Part shown: positions 1 to 13,875 of the stretch, one piece after another
Position numbering within the stretch: position 1 is the first letter of the stretch
Layout: every line of letters starts with the position of its first letter
Origin: Pseudofrankia inefficax
Lineage (GTDB): Bacteria; Actinomycetota; Actinomycetes; Frankiales; Frankiaceae
DNA: 64,000 nt
Assembly: GCF_000166135.1 (NCBI RefSeq)
Contig: NC_014666.1
Location: 1-64,000, forward strand
Direction: 5' to 3'
Made by a program: the position numbers and the translations under genes
The notes under the pieces: generated by a model
Database searches by the model: none
What the model saw: only the letters and a program-made list of their open reading frames with translations
Told to the model about the DNA's origin: nothing

Positions 1-151
1 ATGTGGAAACCTTGGCGGCACGCCGGGCCCGATCCTCGTTCCACCACCGTGCCCCGGCCGAAGGAGTCCCGACCGTGACCGCGTCGCGGCTCCGCCGGCC
101 ACCAGCCGAACCGGCCGACATCTCACTGGCCGACGTATCGAGGAGCACCCC

Positions 152-1690
152 GTGACCGACCGCGACACCACCCCCGTCACGGGCTCCCAGCGCCAGCTCC
201 CGCTCGGCGAGGGCGAGGACCCCGACCTGCACGAGGTCTGGCGCCAGGCCGTCGCCGGCGTCGCCGACGGCACGCTGTCCGCGCAGCAGCGCGCCTGGCT
301 GCGGCTGACCCGGCCGCTCGGCCTGGTGCAGGACACCGCGCTGCTCGCCGCGCCGAACGAGTTCACCAAGGACCTGCTCGACTCCCGGCTGCGCCCGTTC
401 CTGTCGACCGCGTTGACCGCCGCCTACGGCCGGGAGATCCGGGTCGCCGTCACCGTCGAGCACCTGCCGGACCCGGAGCCGATGACCGGCCCGATGGTGC
501 TGCCGCAGGCCGCGCTGTCCGGGACGGGGTCGTCGGGTTCCGGGGACGCGGACGACGACGGGCGGGTCGACTCACCGCTGGACGCGCCGACCCCACCCAT
601 CCAGCGGGTGGCCACCGGCCTCGGCCGCGACCCGGAGCCGCGCCCGTCGGAGCCGGCCCGCCTCAACCCGCGGTACGTCTTCGAGACCTTCGTCATCGGC
701 GACAGCAACCGGTTCCCGCACGCGGCGTCGGTCGCCGTCGCCGAGGCGCCGGCGAAGGCCTACAACCCGCTGTTCATCTACGGCGACTCCGGCCTCGGCA
801 AGACCCACCTGCTGCACGCGATCGGGCACTACACGAAGAAGCTCTACCCCGACGCGCAGGTCAAGTACGTCAGCACCGAGGAGTTCACGAACGACTTCAT
901 CAACTCCATCCGCGACGACCGCCAGCAGGCGTTCCAGCGGCGCTACCGGGACATCGACGTGCTGCTCGTCGACGACATCCAGTTCCTGGAGAACAAGGAG
1001 CGCACGCAGGAGGAGTTCTTCCACACGTTCAACGTCCTGCATGACACCGAGAAGCAGCTGGTGATCTCGTCGGACCGCTCACCACGGCAGCTGTCGGCGC
1101 TGGAGGACCGGCTGCGCAGCCGGTTCGAGTGGGGACTGATCACCGACGTCACCCCGCCGGACCTGGAGACCAGGATCGCGATCCTGTCGAAGAAGGCGGC
1201 GATCGAGCGGCTGCCGGTGCCGCCGGACGTGCTCGAGTACATCGCGACGCATATCGAGCGCAACATCCGCGAGCTGGAGGGCGCGCTGATCCGGGTCGCC
1301 GCGTTCGCGAGCCTGAACAAGTCGCATGTCGACCGGACACTGGCCGAGATCGTGCTGCGCGATCTGATTCCGGACGCGACGAACACCGAGATCACGGCGA
1401 CCTCGATCATGAACGCGACGGCGTCGTACTTCGGCGTCTCGATGGAGGACCTGTGCGGGACGTCGCGCAGCCGAGTGCTGGTGACGGCCCGGCAGATCGC
1501 GATGTACCTGTGCCGCGAGCTCACCGACCTGTCGCTGCCCAAGATCGGCCAGCACTTCGGCGGCCGGGACCACACCACCGTCATGCACGCCAACCGGAAG
1601 ATCCGCGGACTGATGGCGGAGCGCCGGGCGATCTACAACCAGGTCACCGAGCTGACGAACCGCATCCGGGCCGAGACGCGCCACCTGTAG
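152..1690 (+). CDS. dnaA: Chromosomal replication initiator DnaA
   Basis: DnaA binds DnaA boxes in oriC as an ATP-bound oligomer, melts the duplex and recruits the helicase. The 512-residue product has a divergent N-terminal domain, a Gly/Asp/Pro-rich linker (about residues 110-170), an AAA+ domain with Walker [10 protein letters not shown] (211-219) and Walker B LLVDD (271-275), and the C-terminal box-recognition signature [10 protein letters not shown] (471-480). Length is normal for actinobacteria. The GTG start is supported by GAGGAG at 140-145, six bases upstream. It is followed by the origin and then dnaN, the classic arrangement. Autoregulation through nearby boxes is expected from the family, but I see no clear box in the 151 bases upstream inside the window. 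Confidence 0.98.
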   Translation: MTDRDTTPVTGSQRQLPLGEGEDPDLHEVWRQAVAGVADGTLSAQQRAWLRLTRPLGLVQDTALLAAPNEFTKDLLDSRLRPFLSTALTAAYGREIRVAVTVEHLPDPEPMTGPMVLPQAALSGTGSSGSGDADDDGRVDSPLDAPTPPIQRVATGLGRDPEPRPSEPARLNPRYVFETFVIGDSNRFPHAASVAVAEAPAKAYNPLFIYGDSGLGKTHLLHAIGHYTKKLYPDAQVKYVSTEEFTNDFINSIRDDRQQAFQRRYRDIDVLLVDDIQFLENKERTQEEFFHTFNVLHDTEKQLVISSDRSPRQLSALEDRLRSRFEWGLITDVTPPDLETRIAILSKKAAIERLPVPPDVLEYIATHIERNIRELEGALIRVAAFASLNKSHVDRTLAEIVLRDLIPDATNTEITATSIMNATASYFGVSMEDLCGTSRSRVLVTARQIAMYLCRELTDLSLPKIGQHFGGRDHTTVMHANRKIRGLMAERRAIYNQVTELTNRIRAETRHL

Positions 1691-1788
1691 CCCTGGCCAA
1701 CGCCGCCAGCCAGGGCTTGGCGCCGCTGGCCAGGGCCAGTGCCGCCAGCCGGCGCTTGGCCCCGGCTACCACCAACGTCCACCCGTGG

Positions 1789-1869
1789 CCTTGATCGCTG
1801 TTTTCGCCCTCTAGTGGCTACGATCCCGGCCCGGTAACGACCATCAGAGGGCCGAAACGGCGATCAAGG
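1789..1869 (+). repeat. 81-bp dispersed palindromic repeat, copy 1
   Basis: The left end reads CCTTGATCGCTGTTTTCGCC and the right end GAAACGGCGATCAAGG, forming a long imperfect inverted repeat with a variable centre. Copies of the same design occur at 32580-32655 and 62236-62316. All three are intergenic and in the same orientation. A REP/MITE-like role is inferred. Confidence 0.8.
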
Positions 1870-2010
1870 CGACGCCGGAACGGGCGAACCTCGCCGACGG
1901 CGGCAAAGTCCGGCGCGAACTGCCCGAATGCCGGCCGCGCAAGGCCGCAGCGGGCCGGACCAGCTGGGCAGCGTCGGGCCGGGGCGGGGCGGGCCACGCA
2001 GCGCCGGCCG

Positions 2011-2049
2011 GGCAGGGCCGGTTAGGCAGGGCCGGTTAGGCAGGGCCTG
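2011..2049. repeat. 14-bp tandem repeat in oriC region
   Basis: GGCAGGGCCGGTTA occurs twice back to back (2011-2024 and 2025-2038), followed by a partial third copy. The function is unknown. Confidence 0.75.
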
Positions 2050-2114
2050 CTGGGACGGCGTCGATCTTCCGATCACAAGGTCTTGGGTCCCACAACCCCG
2101 GTAATACCCAGGGA

Positions 2115-2124
2115 TTGTCCACAG
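2115..2124 (+). promoter_or_regulatory. DnaA box
   Basis: TTGTCCACAG matches the actinobacterial DnaA-box consensus. It is the most dnaA-proximal clear box. Confidence 0.8.
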
Positions 2125-2359
2125 CCTGTGGGTTCTAGTGGGGATGGGCGGCGCGACCGGTTCCATGCGGTACGTCGTCTGAGTCCTGGTCCACACGTCG
2201 GTCCCGGTCAGGGGCCGCAGATGCCCCCACATGCCTCGGACGAGCACGCGTAGGAGCCGAGCGTGCTCGATCGCAGCCGTGCACTCTTGCAGGCCGTGAT
2301 GGGCTCGCGACGCAGGGCTCAGGCCCGACGAGACCACTTGGGTGGTATTCACCCACAGC

Positions 2360-2381
2360 TTGTGGACAAGGCTGTGGATTA
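2360..2381 (-). promoter_or_regulatory. Pair of DnaA boxes
   Basis: TTGTGGACAA (2360-2369) and CTGTGGATTA (2372-2381) are two minus-strand boxes two bases apart. A weaker plus-strand CCCACAG lies just upstream at about 2352. Confidence 0.8.
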
Positions 2382-2458
2382 CCTGGGGGCAGCCTGGGGG
2401 CAACCGCCCGCGAAGGCCCCGAAGATCGCCTGGGAGCCCGCCCCGAGCCCCCAGATTC

Positions 2459-2468
2459 CTGTGGAGAA
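2459..2468 (-). promoter_or_regulatory. DnaA box (weak)
   Basis: CTGTGGAGAA is the reverse complement of TTCTCCACAG, one or two mismatches from consensus. Confidence 0.55.
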
Positions 2469-2542
2469 CCGGGGGACAGCCTGGGGACGACCTGGGTGTA
2501 ACCGGTGGATGAACGGTGGATGGCGACGGGGGACATCGAGCG

Positions 2543-2552
2543 CTGTGGACAA
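2543..2552 (-). promoter_or_regulatory. DnaA box
   Basis: CTGTGGACAA is the exact reverse complement of TTGTCCACAG. Confidence 0.8.
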
Positions 2553-2627
2553 CCACCGGGGTCACGCACAGGTCAGCCCACACGATCTCCACCGGCCGAT
2601 CTGCGGCCTGACCTGGGAAAACGCGGG

Positions 2628-2646
2628 TTTTCCACAGTTTCCACAG
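2628..2646 (+). promoter_or_regulatory. Tandem DnaA boxes next to the AT-rich region
   Basis: TTTTCCACAG (2628-2637) abuts TTTCCACAG (2638-2646) head to tail. They directly precede the AT-rich stretch, the position expected for boxes that load DnaA onto the unwinding element. Confidence 0.8.
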
Positions 2647-2649
2647 CCC

Positions 2650-2695
2650 CTACTACTACCGCTACCAAGATTTATTTATGAGAGATCAAAAGCTC
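2650..2695. other. Candidate DNA unwinding element
   Basis: The stretch around AAGATTTATTTATGAG is by far the most AT-rich part of the origin region and lies immediately beside the tandem DnaA boxes. It may also carry the dnaN promoter. The unwinding role is inferred from position and composition. Confidence 0.6.
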
Positions 2696-2875
2696 GAAGA
2701 ACTAGGGCCTGGGGATGACGCTCGGGCCGTCGCGCTCGGCCTGCCCCGATCCGGCGCAGTTCACGCCTGGCGGACCCGACGTGACGCTCCGCATCCGGCG
2801 TACCACTGGACCGCTCGCGAACCTGTCGGACGGCTCTGAGATGCTGGACCGCGTTCGTCGCTGAGGGAGGCAGGC

Positions 2876-4039
2876 ATGAAGTTCCGGGTTGAACGGGACG
2901 AGTTCACCGAAGCGGTCGCCTGGACCGCGCGCAGCCTGCCGAGCCGTTCGGCGACAGCGACCAACCAGCAGGTGCTGATGGGCCTGCTGCTGGACGCGAC
3001 CGGGCCGGGCCTGGTGGTGGCCGCCTTCGACTACGAGGTCGCCGCGCAGGCCACGCTGGAGGCGACCGTCCACGAGGAGGGCCGCGCGCTGGCGCCGGGC
3101 CGGATGCTCGCGGACATCACCAAGCAGCTGCCGGCCGCGCCGGTCGAGGTCGAGACCGACGACAACAAGCTGGTCATCACCTGCGGCAACGCCCGCTTCA
3201 CCCTGCAGACGCTGCCCGTCGACGAGTACCCGACGCTTCCCCCGCTGCCGCCGATCACCGGGCACATCGAGGGAGGCGCGTTCGGCGCCGCCGTCGCCCA
3301 GGTCGCGGTGGCCGCGGGCAAGGACGACACGCTGCCCGTGCTGACCGGTGTGCGGCTGGAGATCGAGGGCGACACCCTGACGCTCGCGGCCACCGACCGC
3401 TACCGGCTCGCGGTCCGCACGCTCAAGTGGAGCCCGTCGAGCCCCGACGCCGCCGGGGTCGCGCTCATCCCGGCGCGCACCCTGCTGGACACGGCACGCT
3501 CGCTCGGCGGCGGTACGGCCCAGGTCGCGATCGCGCTTGGTACGGGTCCGTCCGGGGAGGCGCTCGCCGGCTTCGCGGGCAACCACCGCCAGACCACGAC
3601 CCGGCTCGTTGACGGCCAGTTCCCGCCGTACCGCAAGCTGCTGCCCGACTCGTGCCCGCTGACCGCCCAGGCCGAGAAGGGCCCGCTGCTGGAGGCCGTC
3701 AAGCGGGTCGCGCTGGTGGCGCCGAAGACGGCCCCGGTGCGGCTGGCGTTCAGCGCCGACCACCTGCGGCTCGAGGCCGGTAGCCACGGCGGCGAGGCGC
3801 AGGCCTCCGAGACGCTGCCCGCCACCTACGACGGCCCCGACCTGGAGGTCGCGTTCAACCCGGCCTACCTGCAGGACGCGTTGACGGCGGTCGAGTCCGA
3901 CCAGGTCGAGTTCGGCTTCGCCAGCGCCGAGGACGCCGAGGTCGCGGCCAAGAAGCCGGCGATCCTGACGGGTAAGGGCGCCGGCGACGAGCTGCCGGAC
4001 TACCGCTACCTGCTCATGCCGATCCAGCTGAACGGCTGA
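2876..4039 (+). CDS. dnaN: DNA polymerase III beta sliding clamp DnaN
   Basis: DnaN forms the ring-shaped processivity clamp that tethers DNA polymerase III and other repair factors to DNA. The 387-residue product aligns by eye with the whole three-domain clamp fold, from the N-terminal MKFRVERDEF to the conserved C-terminal YLLMPIQLN, the part of the clamp that lines the peptide-binding groove. The ATG is preceded by GGGAGG at an ordinary distance. The gene lies directly after the AT-rich part of oriC, and recF starts nine bases beyond its stop codon, suggesting a dnaN-recF-dciA transcript. Confidence 0.98.
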   Translation: MKFRVERDEFTEAVAWTARSLPSRSATATNQQVLMGLLLDATGPGLVVAAFDYEVAAQATLEATVHEEGRALAPGRMLADITKQLPAAPVEVETDDNKLVITCGNARFTLQTLPVDEYPTLPPLPPITGHIEGGAFGAAVAQVAVAAGKDDTLPVLTGVRLEIEGDTLTLAATDRYRLAVRTLKWSPSSPDAAGVALIPARTLLDTARSLGGGTAQVAIALGTGPSGEALAGFAGNHRQTTTRLVDGQFPPYRKLLPDSCPLTAQAEKGPLLEAVKRVALVAPKTAPVRLAFSADHLRLEAGSHGGEAQASETLPATYDGPDLEVAFNPAYLQDALTAVESDQVEFGFASAEDAEVAAKKPAILTGKGAGDELPDYRYLLMPIQLNG

Positions 4040-4048
4040 CCGGGTGAC

Positions 4049-5173
4049 GTGCACGTCACGCACCTGCAACTGGTCGATTTCCGGTCCTACCCGGCACTTG
4101 AACTGACCCTCCCGGCCGGGGTGGTCACCTTCGTGGGAGCCAACGGCCAAGGCAAGACGAACCTGCTCGAAGCCGTCGGCTACGTCGCCACTCTCGGCAG
4201 TCACCGGGTCTCCGGCGACGCGCCGCTGATCCGCGAGGGCGCCGAGCGCGCGGTGATCCGGTCCCGGATCGTGAACGGTGACCGGGCCGCGCTGGCCGAG
4301 ATCGAGATCGTCACCGGCCGGGCCAACAAGGTCCGGCTGAACCGCCGCCCGCTCAGCCGCCCGCGCGAGCTGCTCGGCCTGCTGTCGGTCGTGCTGTTCG
4401 CGCCGGAGGACCTGGCGATGGTCAAGGGCGACCCGGGCGAGCGCCGGCGGTTCCTCGACGAGCTGCTGGTCGCCAGGACACCGCGGCTTGCCGCCGTGAT
4501 CGCCGACTACGAACGGGTCCTGCGCCAGCGCACCACCCTGCTGCGCGCCCACGGTGACCTGCGGACCCTCGAATCCTGGGACGAGGCACTGGCCCGGCAC
4601 GGTGCCGAGCTGCTCGCCGCCCGGCTGGCGCTGGTCGACGACCTGCGGCCCCGGGTCCAGGCCGCGTACGCAGCGGTGGCCGGCACCGCGGACGAGGACG
4701 CGACCGAGAAGGGCGTCGGCGTCGACTACCGGTGTGGCGTGGAGTTGCCGGAGGGCGCGGACCGGGACGCGATCGCGGCCGCGCTGATCGAGGAGCTCGC
4801 CCGCGTGCGGCCCCGCGAGATCGAGCGGGGGGTGACCCTCGTCGGCCCGCACCGCGATGAGCTGGCGCTGGCGGTCGGTGGCCGCCCGGCCCGCGGCTAC
4901 GCCAGCCACGGCGAGTCGTGGTCGCTGGCGCTCGCGCTGCGGCTGGCGTCCTACGAGTTGCTGGAGGCAGACGACCGGGCGCCGGTGCTGCTGCTTGACG
5001 ACGTGTTCGCGGAACTGGACGCGCATCGCCGGCGCCGGCTCGCCGAGCTCGTCGCGCCGGCCGAGCAGGTGCTGATCACGGCCGCGGTCGGCGCGGACGT
5101 GCCGGCCGAGCTCGGCGGCCCGCGGTTCACCGTCCAGCGGGGGGAGGTGCTCGATGTCGCCGGATCCGGCTGA
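4049..5173 (+). CDS. recF: DNA replication and repair protein RecF
   Basis: RecF is an SMC-like ATPase that helps RecO/RecR load RecA at gaps. The 374-residue product has Walker [10 protein letters not shown] (30-38) in the usual N-terminal position, a central helical arm region, and a C-terminal Walker [12 protein letters not shown] (about 314-324) with the D-loop Asp. I chose the GTG at 4049, which begins [13 protein letters not shown], the standard RecF opening. The gene is nine bases after dnaN and overlaps dciA by 20 bases, implying translational coupling. Confidence 0.97.
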   Translation: MHVTHLQLVDFRSYPALELTLPAGVVTFVGANGQGKTNLLEAVGYVATLGSHRVSGDAPLIREGAERAVIRSRIVNGDRAALAEIEIVTGRANKVRLNRRPLSRPRELLGLLSVVLFAPEDLAMVKGDPGERRRFLDELLVARTPRLAAVIADYERVLRQRTTLLRAHGDLRTLESWDEALARHGAELLAARLALVDDLRPRVQAAYAAVAGTADEDATEKGVGVDYRCGVELPEGADRDAIAAALIEELARVRPREIERGVTLVGPHRDELALAVGGRPARGYASHGESWSLALALRLASYELLEADDRAPVLLLDDVFAELDAHRRRRLAELVAPAEQVLITAAVGADVPAELGGPRFTVQRGEVLDVAGSG

Positions 5174-5762
5174 GCCCGACCAGAACGGCGCGCCACGGGT
5201 CACGGGCGCGGACCTCGCCCGCCAGGTGCTCGCCGCCGCGAAGGCGGATGCGCGAGCCAGGGCCAGGGGTGGTCGTCCGGGCGGCGGGGGCAGCCCGGGC
5301 CGAGGGGCCGACGCCTCGGCGGCCGGCGCGACGCCGGGGGACGACGACCGGGAGCCGCCGCGCCGGCCCCGCCTGCCCGGGATCGCGGCGCCCGGCCGGG
5401 AGTGGCGCGAGCCGACCAGCTTCGCCGCCTCGATCAACCGGATGCTCGCCGCTAGGGGCTGGCAGACGAAGGCGAAGGACTCCGGCGTTCTGGCCAACTG
5501 GGACGTGATCGTCGGCCCCGAGATCGCCTCGCACGCGACCCCGGTCTCGCTGCGTGACGGCCTGTTGGAGCTGGAGGCGGAGTCCACGGCGTGGGCCACC
5601 CAGCTTCGGCTACTGGCCCCGCGGCTGCTCGGCGTGCTGCGTCGCGAGCTGGGCGAGGGCGTCGTCTCCCGGATCACCGTGCGCGGCCCGTCGGCACCGT
5701 CCTGGCGGCACGGGCCGGCGCAGATGCCGGGCGGCCGCGGGCCCCGGGACACCTACGGCTGA
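5154..5762 (+). CDS. dciA: DciA-like DUF721 protein (putative helicase loader)
   Basis: DUF721 proteins beside recF in actinobacteria are DciA homologues, which help load the replicative helicase DnaB. The product has 202 residues. Residues 1-85 are a disordered Gly/Arg/Ala/Pro-rich segment. The C-terminal half (about 87-190) carries the DUF721 fold with the recognisable [20 protein letters not shown] and an [17 protein letters not shown] helix. The ATG at 5154 overlaps the recF 3' end and is preceded by GGGGAGG. Position between recF and gyrB matches Rv0004 of Mycobacterium. The helicase-loading role is known for the family, not shown here. Confidence 0.9.
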   Translation: MSPDPAEPDQNGAPRVTGADLARQVLAAAKADARARARGGRPGGGGSPGRGADASAAGATPGDDDREPPRRPRLPGIAAPGREWREPTSFAASINRMLAARGWQTKAKDSGVLANWDVIVGPEIASHATPVSLRDGLLELEAESTAWATQLRLLAPRLLGVLRRELGEGVVSRITVRGPSAPSWRHGPAQMPGGRGPRDTYG

Positions 5763-8017
<2,255 letters not shown>

Positions 8018-8022
8018 TCGGG

Positions 8023-8055
8023 GTATGGGCTGGTCTGTGACAGATCCGCCCATAC
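8023..8055 (+). terminator. gyrB-gyrA intercistronic hairpin
   Basis: GTATGGGC (8023-8030) pairs with GCCCATAC (8048-8055), and the loop contains a further TCTG/CAGA stem. There is no T tract, so it is more likely an attenuating or RNA-stability element than a strong terminator. Confidence 0.45.
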
Positions 8056-8099
8056 GGCCAGCTTGACCCCACTAGCTCCGAACTGCCTGGAAGGACATC

Positions 8100-10592
<2,493 letters not shown>

Positions 10593-10644
10593 CGCCTGAC
10601 CGCGAGGACGGGCCCATGGCTGGCGGGAAGCTAAGGGGAGACGC

Positions 10645-11925
10645 GTGAGCGAGAAGGACGAGCGGCCGGGTCGGTCCGGCGGCCTCCCGACGGCCGCGGC
10701 CGACAGCGAGTCGGCGGCCGGGAACCCCTTCTTCGAGAAGGTCGGCGGGGCCAAGAAGGACGCCCCGGCCGCGGGCGCGTCCGCCGACGCCGCGGGGGCG
10801 CGGACGGCGACCAAGGAGCCGGTCGAGGACGACGACGACAAGACGGCGGCTGTCCGGCCGCTGTCGTCGCCGGCTCCAGCCCCAGCCCCAGCCCCGGCCG
10901 CGCCCGCGCCGAAGGCCTCGGCCGGGTCCAAGGGGGCCGGCTCGAACCGGGCCGGGGCCGCGACCACCAAGGTCGCCACGCCCGCCGTGAGTTCGCCGCC
11001 CGCGTCCGTTTCTGACCGGTATGCCGCGGCTGGCCGCGGCGCGCCGGCCAAAACGGCCGCGGCGGACCAGCTGGCGCAAGCGCCGCGCGACCCAGACACC
11101 ATGGCCATCGTGCGTACCCCAGCCCGGCCCTCCGGGTCGGACAACGGCCGGGACAGCGGCGCCCGGGACAATGGCGCCCGGGACAGTGGCGCCCGAGACG
11201 ACCGCGGTCGTCCCGGGGCCGCCGACCGTGGCGCCGAGGCGCGGACGGTCGCGGCCGTCGGCGCGGCGTCCGTGGCGGCCGACCCGGACCGGACCGTCGT
11301 CGACCCGGCCGTGAAGCCGAACCTGGCCAAGTCCGGCCGTGGTCCCGCGGTCCCGGCGGAGCGGATGCCGACCCCGGCGCCTGGCGCCCGGACGGCCGCC
11401 CCCGCGCCGGGTGACCGCGGTCGTGAGCAGCGGGAGTGGGCCCGGCCGGGCCGTGGCGCGTCGGAGCCGGCCGCCGGCTACTCCGGCCGGCATGACGCCG
11501 ACCGGCCCGAGTCGGCCCGGGCGGGTGACTACCCGGCCGACTACGGCGACTCGGACGGTTCGCGCACCGGTCGGCGGGCCCGGCTGCGGCTCACCAGGGT
11601 CAGCCCGTTGACCGTGACCCGCCTCGCGTTCGCGTTCTCGCTGTGCCTGTTCCTTGTGATCATGGTCGCGGTCGCGGTGCTCTGGTTCGTGCTGAACTCG
11701 GTCGGTGTGTTCAACAGCATCACGGACGCCGCCGGCACCCTGACCTCGGGCGAGAGCCACAGCGTCAGTTCCTGGCTGTCGTTCGGCCGCGCCATGCAGA
11801 TCAGCCTGCTCGTCGGCGCGATCAACGTGGTCCTGCTGACGCTGCTGGCCACCCTCGGGGCGATGCTCTACAACCTCTGTGCCGACATGATCGGTGGGAT
11901 TGAGGTCACACTCAGCGATCGGTAG
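10645..11925 (+). CDS. DUF3566 transmembrane protein
   Basis: The family sits next to gyrA in most actinobacteria (Rv0007 in Mycobacterium); its molecular role is not settled. The 426-residue product has a long disordered Ala/Pro/Arg-rich N-terminal region (1-310) with a short GARD-type repeat near residues 168-190. Residues about 318-420 form the DUF3566 domain, with two membrane segments: LAFAFSLCLFLVIMVAVAVL and MQISLLVGAINVVLLTLLAT. The GTG start has AAGGGGAG upstream. Only the C-terminal part is conserved; the N-terminal tail is unusually long. Gene order gyrA, DUF3566, tRNA-Ile is typical. Confidence 0.9.
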   Translation: MSEKDERPGRSGGLPTAAADSESAAGNPFFEKVGGAKKDAPAAGASADAAGARTATKEPVEDDDDKTAAVRPLSSPAPAPAPAPAAPAPKASAGSKGAGSNRAGAATTKVATPAVSSPPASVSDRYAAAGRGAPAKTAAADQLAQAPRDPDTMAIVRTPARPSGSDNGRDSGARDNGARDSGARDDRGRPGAADRGAEARTVAAVGAASVAADPDRTVVDPAVKPNLAKSGRGPAVPAERMPTPAPGARTAAPAPGDRGREQREWARPGRGASEPAAGYSGRHDADRPESARAGDYPADYGDSDGSRTGRRARLRLTRVSPLTVTRLAFAFSLCLFLVIMVAVAVLWFVLNSVGVFNSITDAAGTLTSGESHSVSSWLSFGRAMQISLLVGAINVVLLTLLATLGAMLYNLCADMIGGIEVTLSDR

Positions 11926-12024
11926 CGAGGAGCCGGGCGGTGGCCTCCCACCCGGTCGCCGCCGTCCTGTAGTCTTGCTCTCGCGCCCCACAGGGGCCCC
12001 AGCACCATCCGGATCAGTAGCCCG

Positions 12025-12098
12025 GGACCTATAGCTCAGCCGGTTAGAGCGCTTCCCTGATAAGGAAGAGGCCGGTGGTTCAAGTCCACCTAGGTCCA
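12025..12098 (+). tRNA. tRNA-Ile (GAT anticodon)
   Basis: The 74-nt cloverleaf has acceptor arm GGACCTA/TAGGTCC, D arm starting GCTCAGCCGGTTAGAGC, anticodon arm CTTCC-CTGATAA-GGAAG (anticodon GAT), T arm GGTGG-TTCAAGT-CCACC, and discriminator A. CCA is not encoded. Its place after gyrA/DUF3566 is the usual actinobacterial one. Confidence 0.97.
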
Positions 12099-12237
12099 CG
12101 AGCTGGCTCATCGTGTTCGCCGCTTTGTGCGGCTTCCCGGGGGCCGCGATGTCTGCCCGGGGGGCGACCCCCGGACCCCCGGGGTCGGACTTCGTCCGAC
12201 CGGGTCGGTTCTCCGTTTGCGCCGTGAATTCTTCACC

Positions 12238-12277
12238 AAGATCCCTTAGGTGTGCTTTCGCCTAAGGGATCTTTTTT
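12238..12277 (+). terminator. Rho-independent terminator
   Basis: A perfect 12-13-bp stem (AAGATCCCTTAGG with CCTAAGGGATCTT) closes a 10-nt loop and is followed by a T run (CTTTTTTCG). It is the best terminator in the window and ends the replication/tRNA-Ile block. Confidence 0.92.
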
Positions 12278-12612
12278 CGTGTCTGCCGGGGGCTTCGCGA
12301 GGGGTTTCTTGGTGAGTAGTGGGGTGGGTGGCTTGTGGTGAGGATTGGTTGCCTAGGGTGACGATCTGATTTCACACTCAGTGTGATGGGTAGCTACTTG
12401 GCGGATGCGGGCGTTGACGCTTCCGCATGGGGACGGCGAGCTGCCGTCGAGGCGATCGTCTGCGCTGTACCGAATCGTTACGCGCGGACCTCTGGCGTCG
12501 AGAGTGCGGCCGATTTGCAGGAAGATCGGCCAAATTTGTCCTAATGTGCCATCAACGGCGCTGCTCTCGACCGATCGGCGAGAGGGAGCCTCAACCGTGG
12601 GAGGGCGCACCG
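12278..12612 (+). other. Upstream region of the glycosyltransferase cluster
   Basis: This 335-bp stretch separates the terminator from the next gene. It holds a 15-bp palindrome at 12372-12386 and otherwise nothing I can identify. An in-frame upstream extension of the glycosyltransferase (from 12427) does not resemble the family. Confidence 0.5.
12372..12386. promoter_or_regulatory. Palindromic operator candidate
   Basis: TCACACT-C-AGTGTGA is a perfect inverted repeat with a one-base centre, typical of a dimeric repressor site. It lies about 230 bases before the glycosyltransferase start; no cognate regulator is adjacent. Confidence 0.45.
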
Positions 12613-13872
12613 TTGCGGATCGCGTTGCTGTCGTACCGCAGTCTCCCGACTTGTGGGGGCCAGGGCGTGTACGTCCGCCAGCTGTCCAAGGAGCTCATCG
12701 GCCTCGGCCACGAGGTCACGGTGGTCAGCGGACCCCCCTACCCCGTCCTGGACGACGGGGTCGAGCTGCGGGAGCTGCCCAGCCTCGACCTCTGGAGCGA
12801 GCCGAACCCCTTCCGTTGGCCGGCGCCGCGTGAGCTGACGAACGTCGCCTCGATGGCGGAGTTCGTGATGATGCGGTCGGGCCAGTTCTCCGAGCCGCTG
12901 GCGTTCAGCCTGCGGGCGCACAAGGCCCTGCGGCCACGCAAGGGGACTCCGCCACCGTTCGACATCGTGCACGACAACCAGACCCTCGGATACGGGATGC
13001 TCTCGCTCCGGCGGGCGCTGGCACCTCACAAGATCCCGCTGGTCGCCACGCTCCATCACCCGATCACCGTCGACCGCCGGCTGCACCTGGAGGCCACGAC
13101 GGGCCGCCGGGCCCGGTTCGGCGTCCGACGCTGGTATTCGTTCCTGCCGATGCAGGCTCGGGTGGCGCGCGGGCTGGACGGGATCGTGATCCCGTCCGAG
13201 AGCTCGCGGACGGACATCATCTCCGACATGGGCCTGGCGGACGGGCAGATGCACACGGTGCCGCTCGGCACCGACCACGAGGTCTTCTCGCCGGACCCGT
13301 CGATCGCCAAGGTGCCGGGCCGGATCGTCGTCGTCACCAGCGCGGACGTCCCGCTCAAGGGGCTGATGGTGCTGCTGGAGGCGCTCGCGAAGCTGCGGGT
13401 CGAGCGGGAGAACGCCCACGTCGTCTGCGTCGGCAAGGCGCGGCCCGGTGGCGCCGCCGCCCGTCAGGTCATCGAGCTGGGGCTTACCGACGCGGTGACC
13501 TTCCGGTCGAACCTGGAGCAGTCCGACCTGGTCGACCTGCTGCGCTCCGCCGAGGTCGCCGTCGTGCCGTCGCTGTACGAGGGCTTCAGCCTGCCGGCGG
13601 TCGAGGAGATGTCCGTCGGGCTGCCGCTGGTCGCGACCACCGCGGGCGCGCTGCCCGAGGTGACCGGGCCGGACGGCGAGGCCGCGTTGACGGTGCCGCC
13701 GGGTGACTCGGGCGCGATGGCGGTGGCCATCAACCGGCTGCTCGGCGACCCGGAGCTGCGGGCACGGCTCGGTGCCGGTGGACGGTCCCGCGTCGAGGCG
13801 AAGTTCTCCTGGCGAGCCGCGACGGCGGCCACCGCGCGGTGGTACGCCGAGCGGATCGACGCCGTCAGGTAG
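12613..13872 (+). CDS. Family 4 glycosyltransferase
   Basis: This retaining GT-B glycosyltransferase would move a sugar from a nucleotide or lipid donor; the acceptor is unknown. I chose TTG 12613 because it gives the standard opening RIALLSYRSLPTCGGQGVYV and has GGGAGGG about eight bases upstream. The 419-residue product has the N-terminal Rossmann half with the GGQGVYVRQLSKEL acceptor loop, and the C-terminal half with VPLGTDHEVF, the donor-binding EGFSLPAVEEMSVGLPLVAT (E-x7-E type) and a final helical tail. It is followed after three bases by a methyltransferase, implying an operon through 16578. Confidence 0.88.
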   Translation: MRIALLSYRSLPTCGGQGVYVRQLSKELIGLGHEVTVVSGPPYPVLDDGVELRELPSLDLWSEPNPFRWPAPRELTNVASMAEFVMMRSGQFSEPLAFSLRAHKALRPRKGTPPPFDIVHDNQTLGYGMLSLRRALAPHKIPLVATLHHPITVDRRLHLEATTGRRARFGVRRWYSFLPMQARVARGLDGIVIPSESSRTDIISDMGLADGQMHTVPLGTDHEVFSPDPSIAKVPGRIVVVTSADVPLKGLMVLLEALAKLRVERENAHVVCVGKARPGGAAARQVIELGLTDAVTFRSNLEQSDLVDLLRSAEVAVVPSLYEGFSLPAVEEMSVGLPLVATTAGALPEVTGPDGEAALTVPPGDSGAMAVAINRLLGDPELRARLGAGGRSRVEAKFSWRAATAATARWYAERIDAVR

Positions 13873-13875
13873 CCG

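Larger units (their letters stand above)
1691..2875. other. oriC: Chromosomal origin oriC (dnaA-dnaN intergenic region)
   Basis: This 1.2-kb noncoding stretch lies between dnaA and dnaN and contains at least seven DnaA-box-like nonamers of the TTGTCCACA/TTTCCACA type on both strands, concentrated between 2115 and 2646. It ends in an AT-rich stretch (about 2650-2695) that is exceptional in this GC-rich window and is the likely unwinding element. The dnaA-proximal third holds a C/G-rich inverted repeat at 1691-1735 that could terminate dnaA, an 81-bp palindromic repeat, and a 14-bp tandem repeat. Open frames crossing the region have no ribosome-binding sites and would read through DnaA boxes, so I treat them as spurious. 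Confidence 0.92.

Noticed and set aside
2702-5752. 1016-codon minus-strand open frame across dnaN, recF and dciA
   Set aside because: It is antisense to three unmistakable genes; its Arg/Gly/Gln-rich product is the usual artefact of high-GC coding DNA.
12597-12612. GTG 12597 as the glycosyltransferase start
   Set aside because: It is out of frame with the gene; it overlaps the GGGAGGG that serves as ribosome-binding site for TTG 12613.
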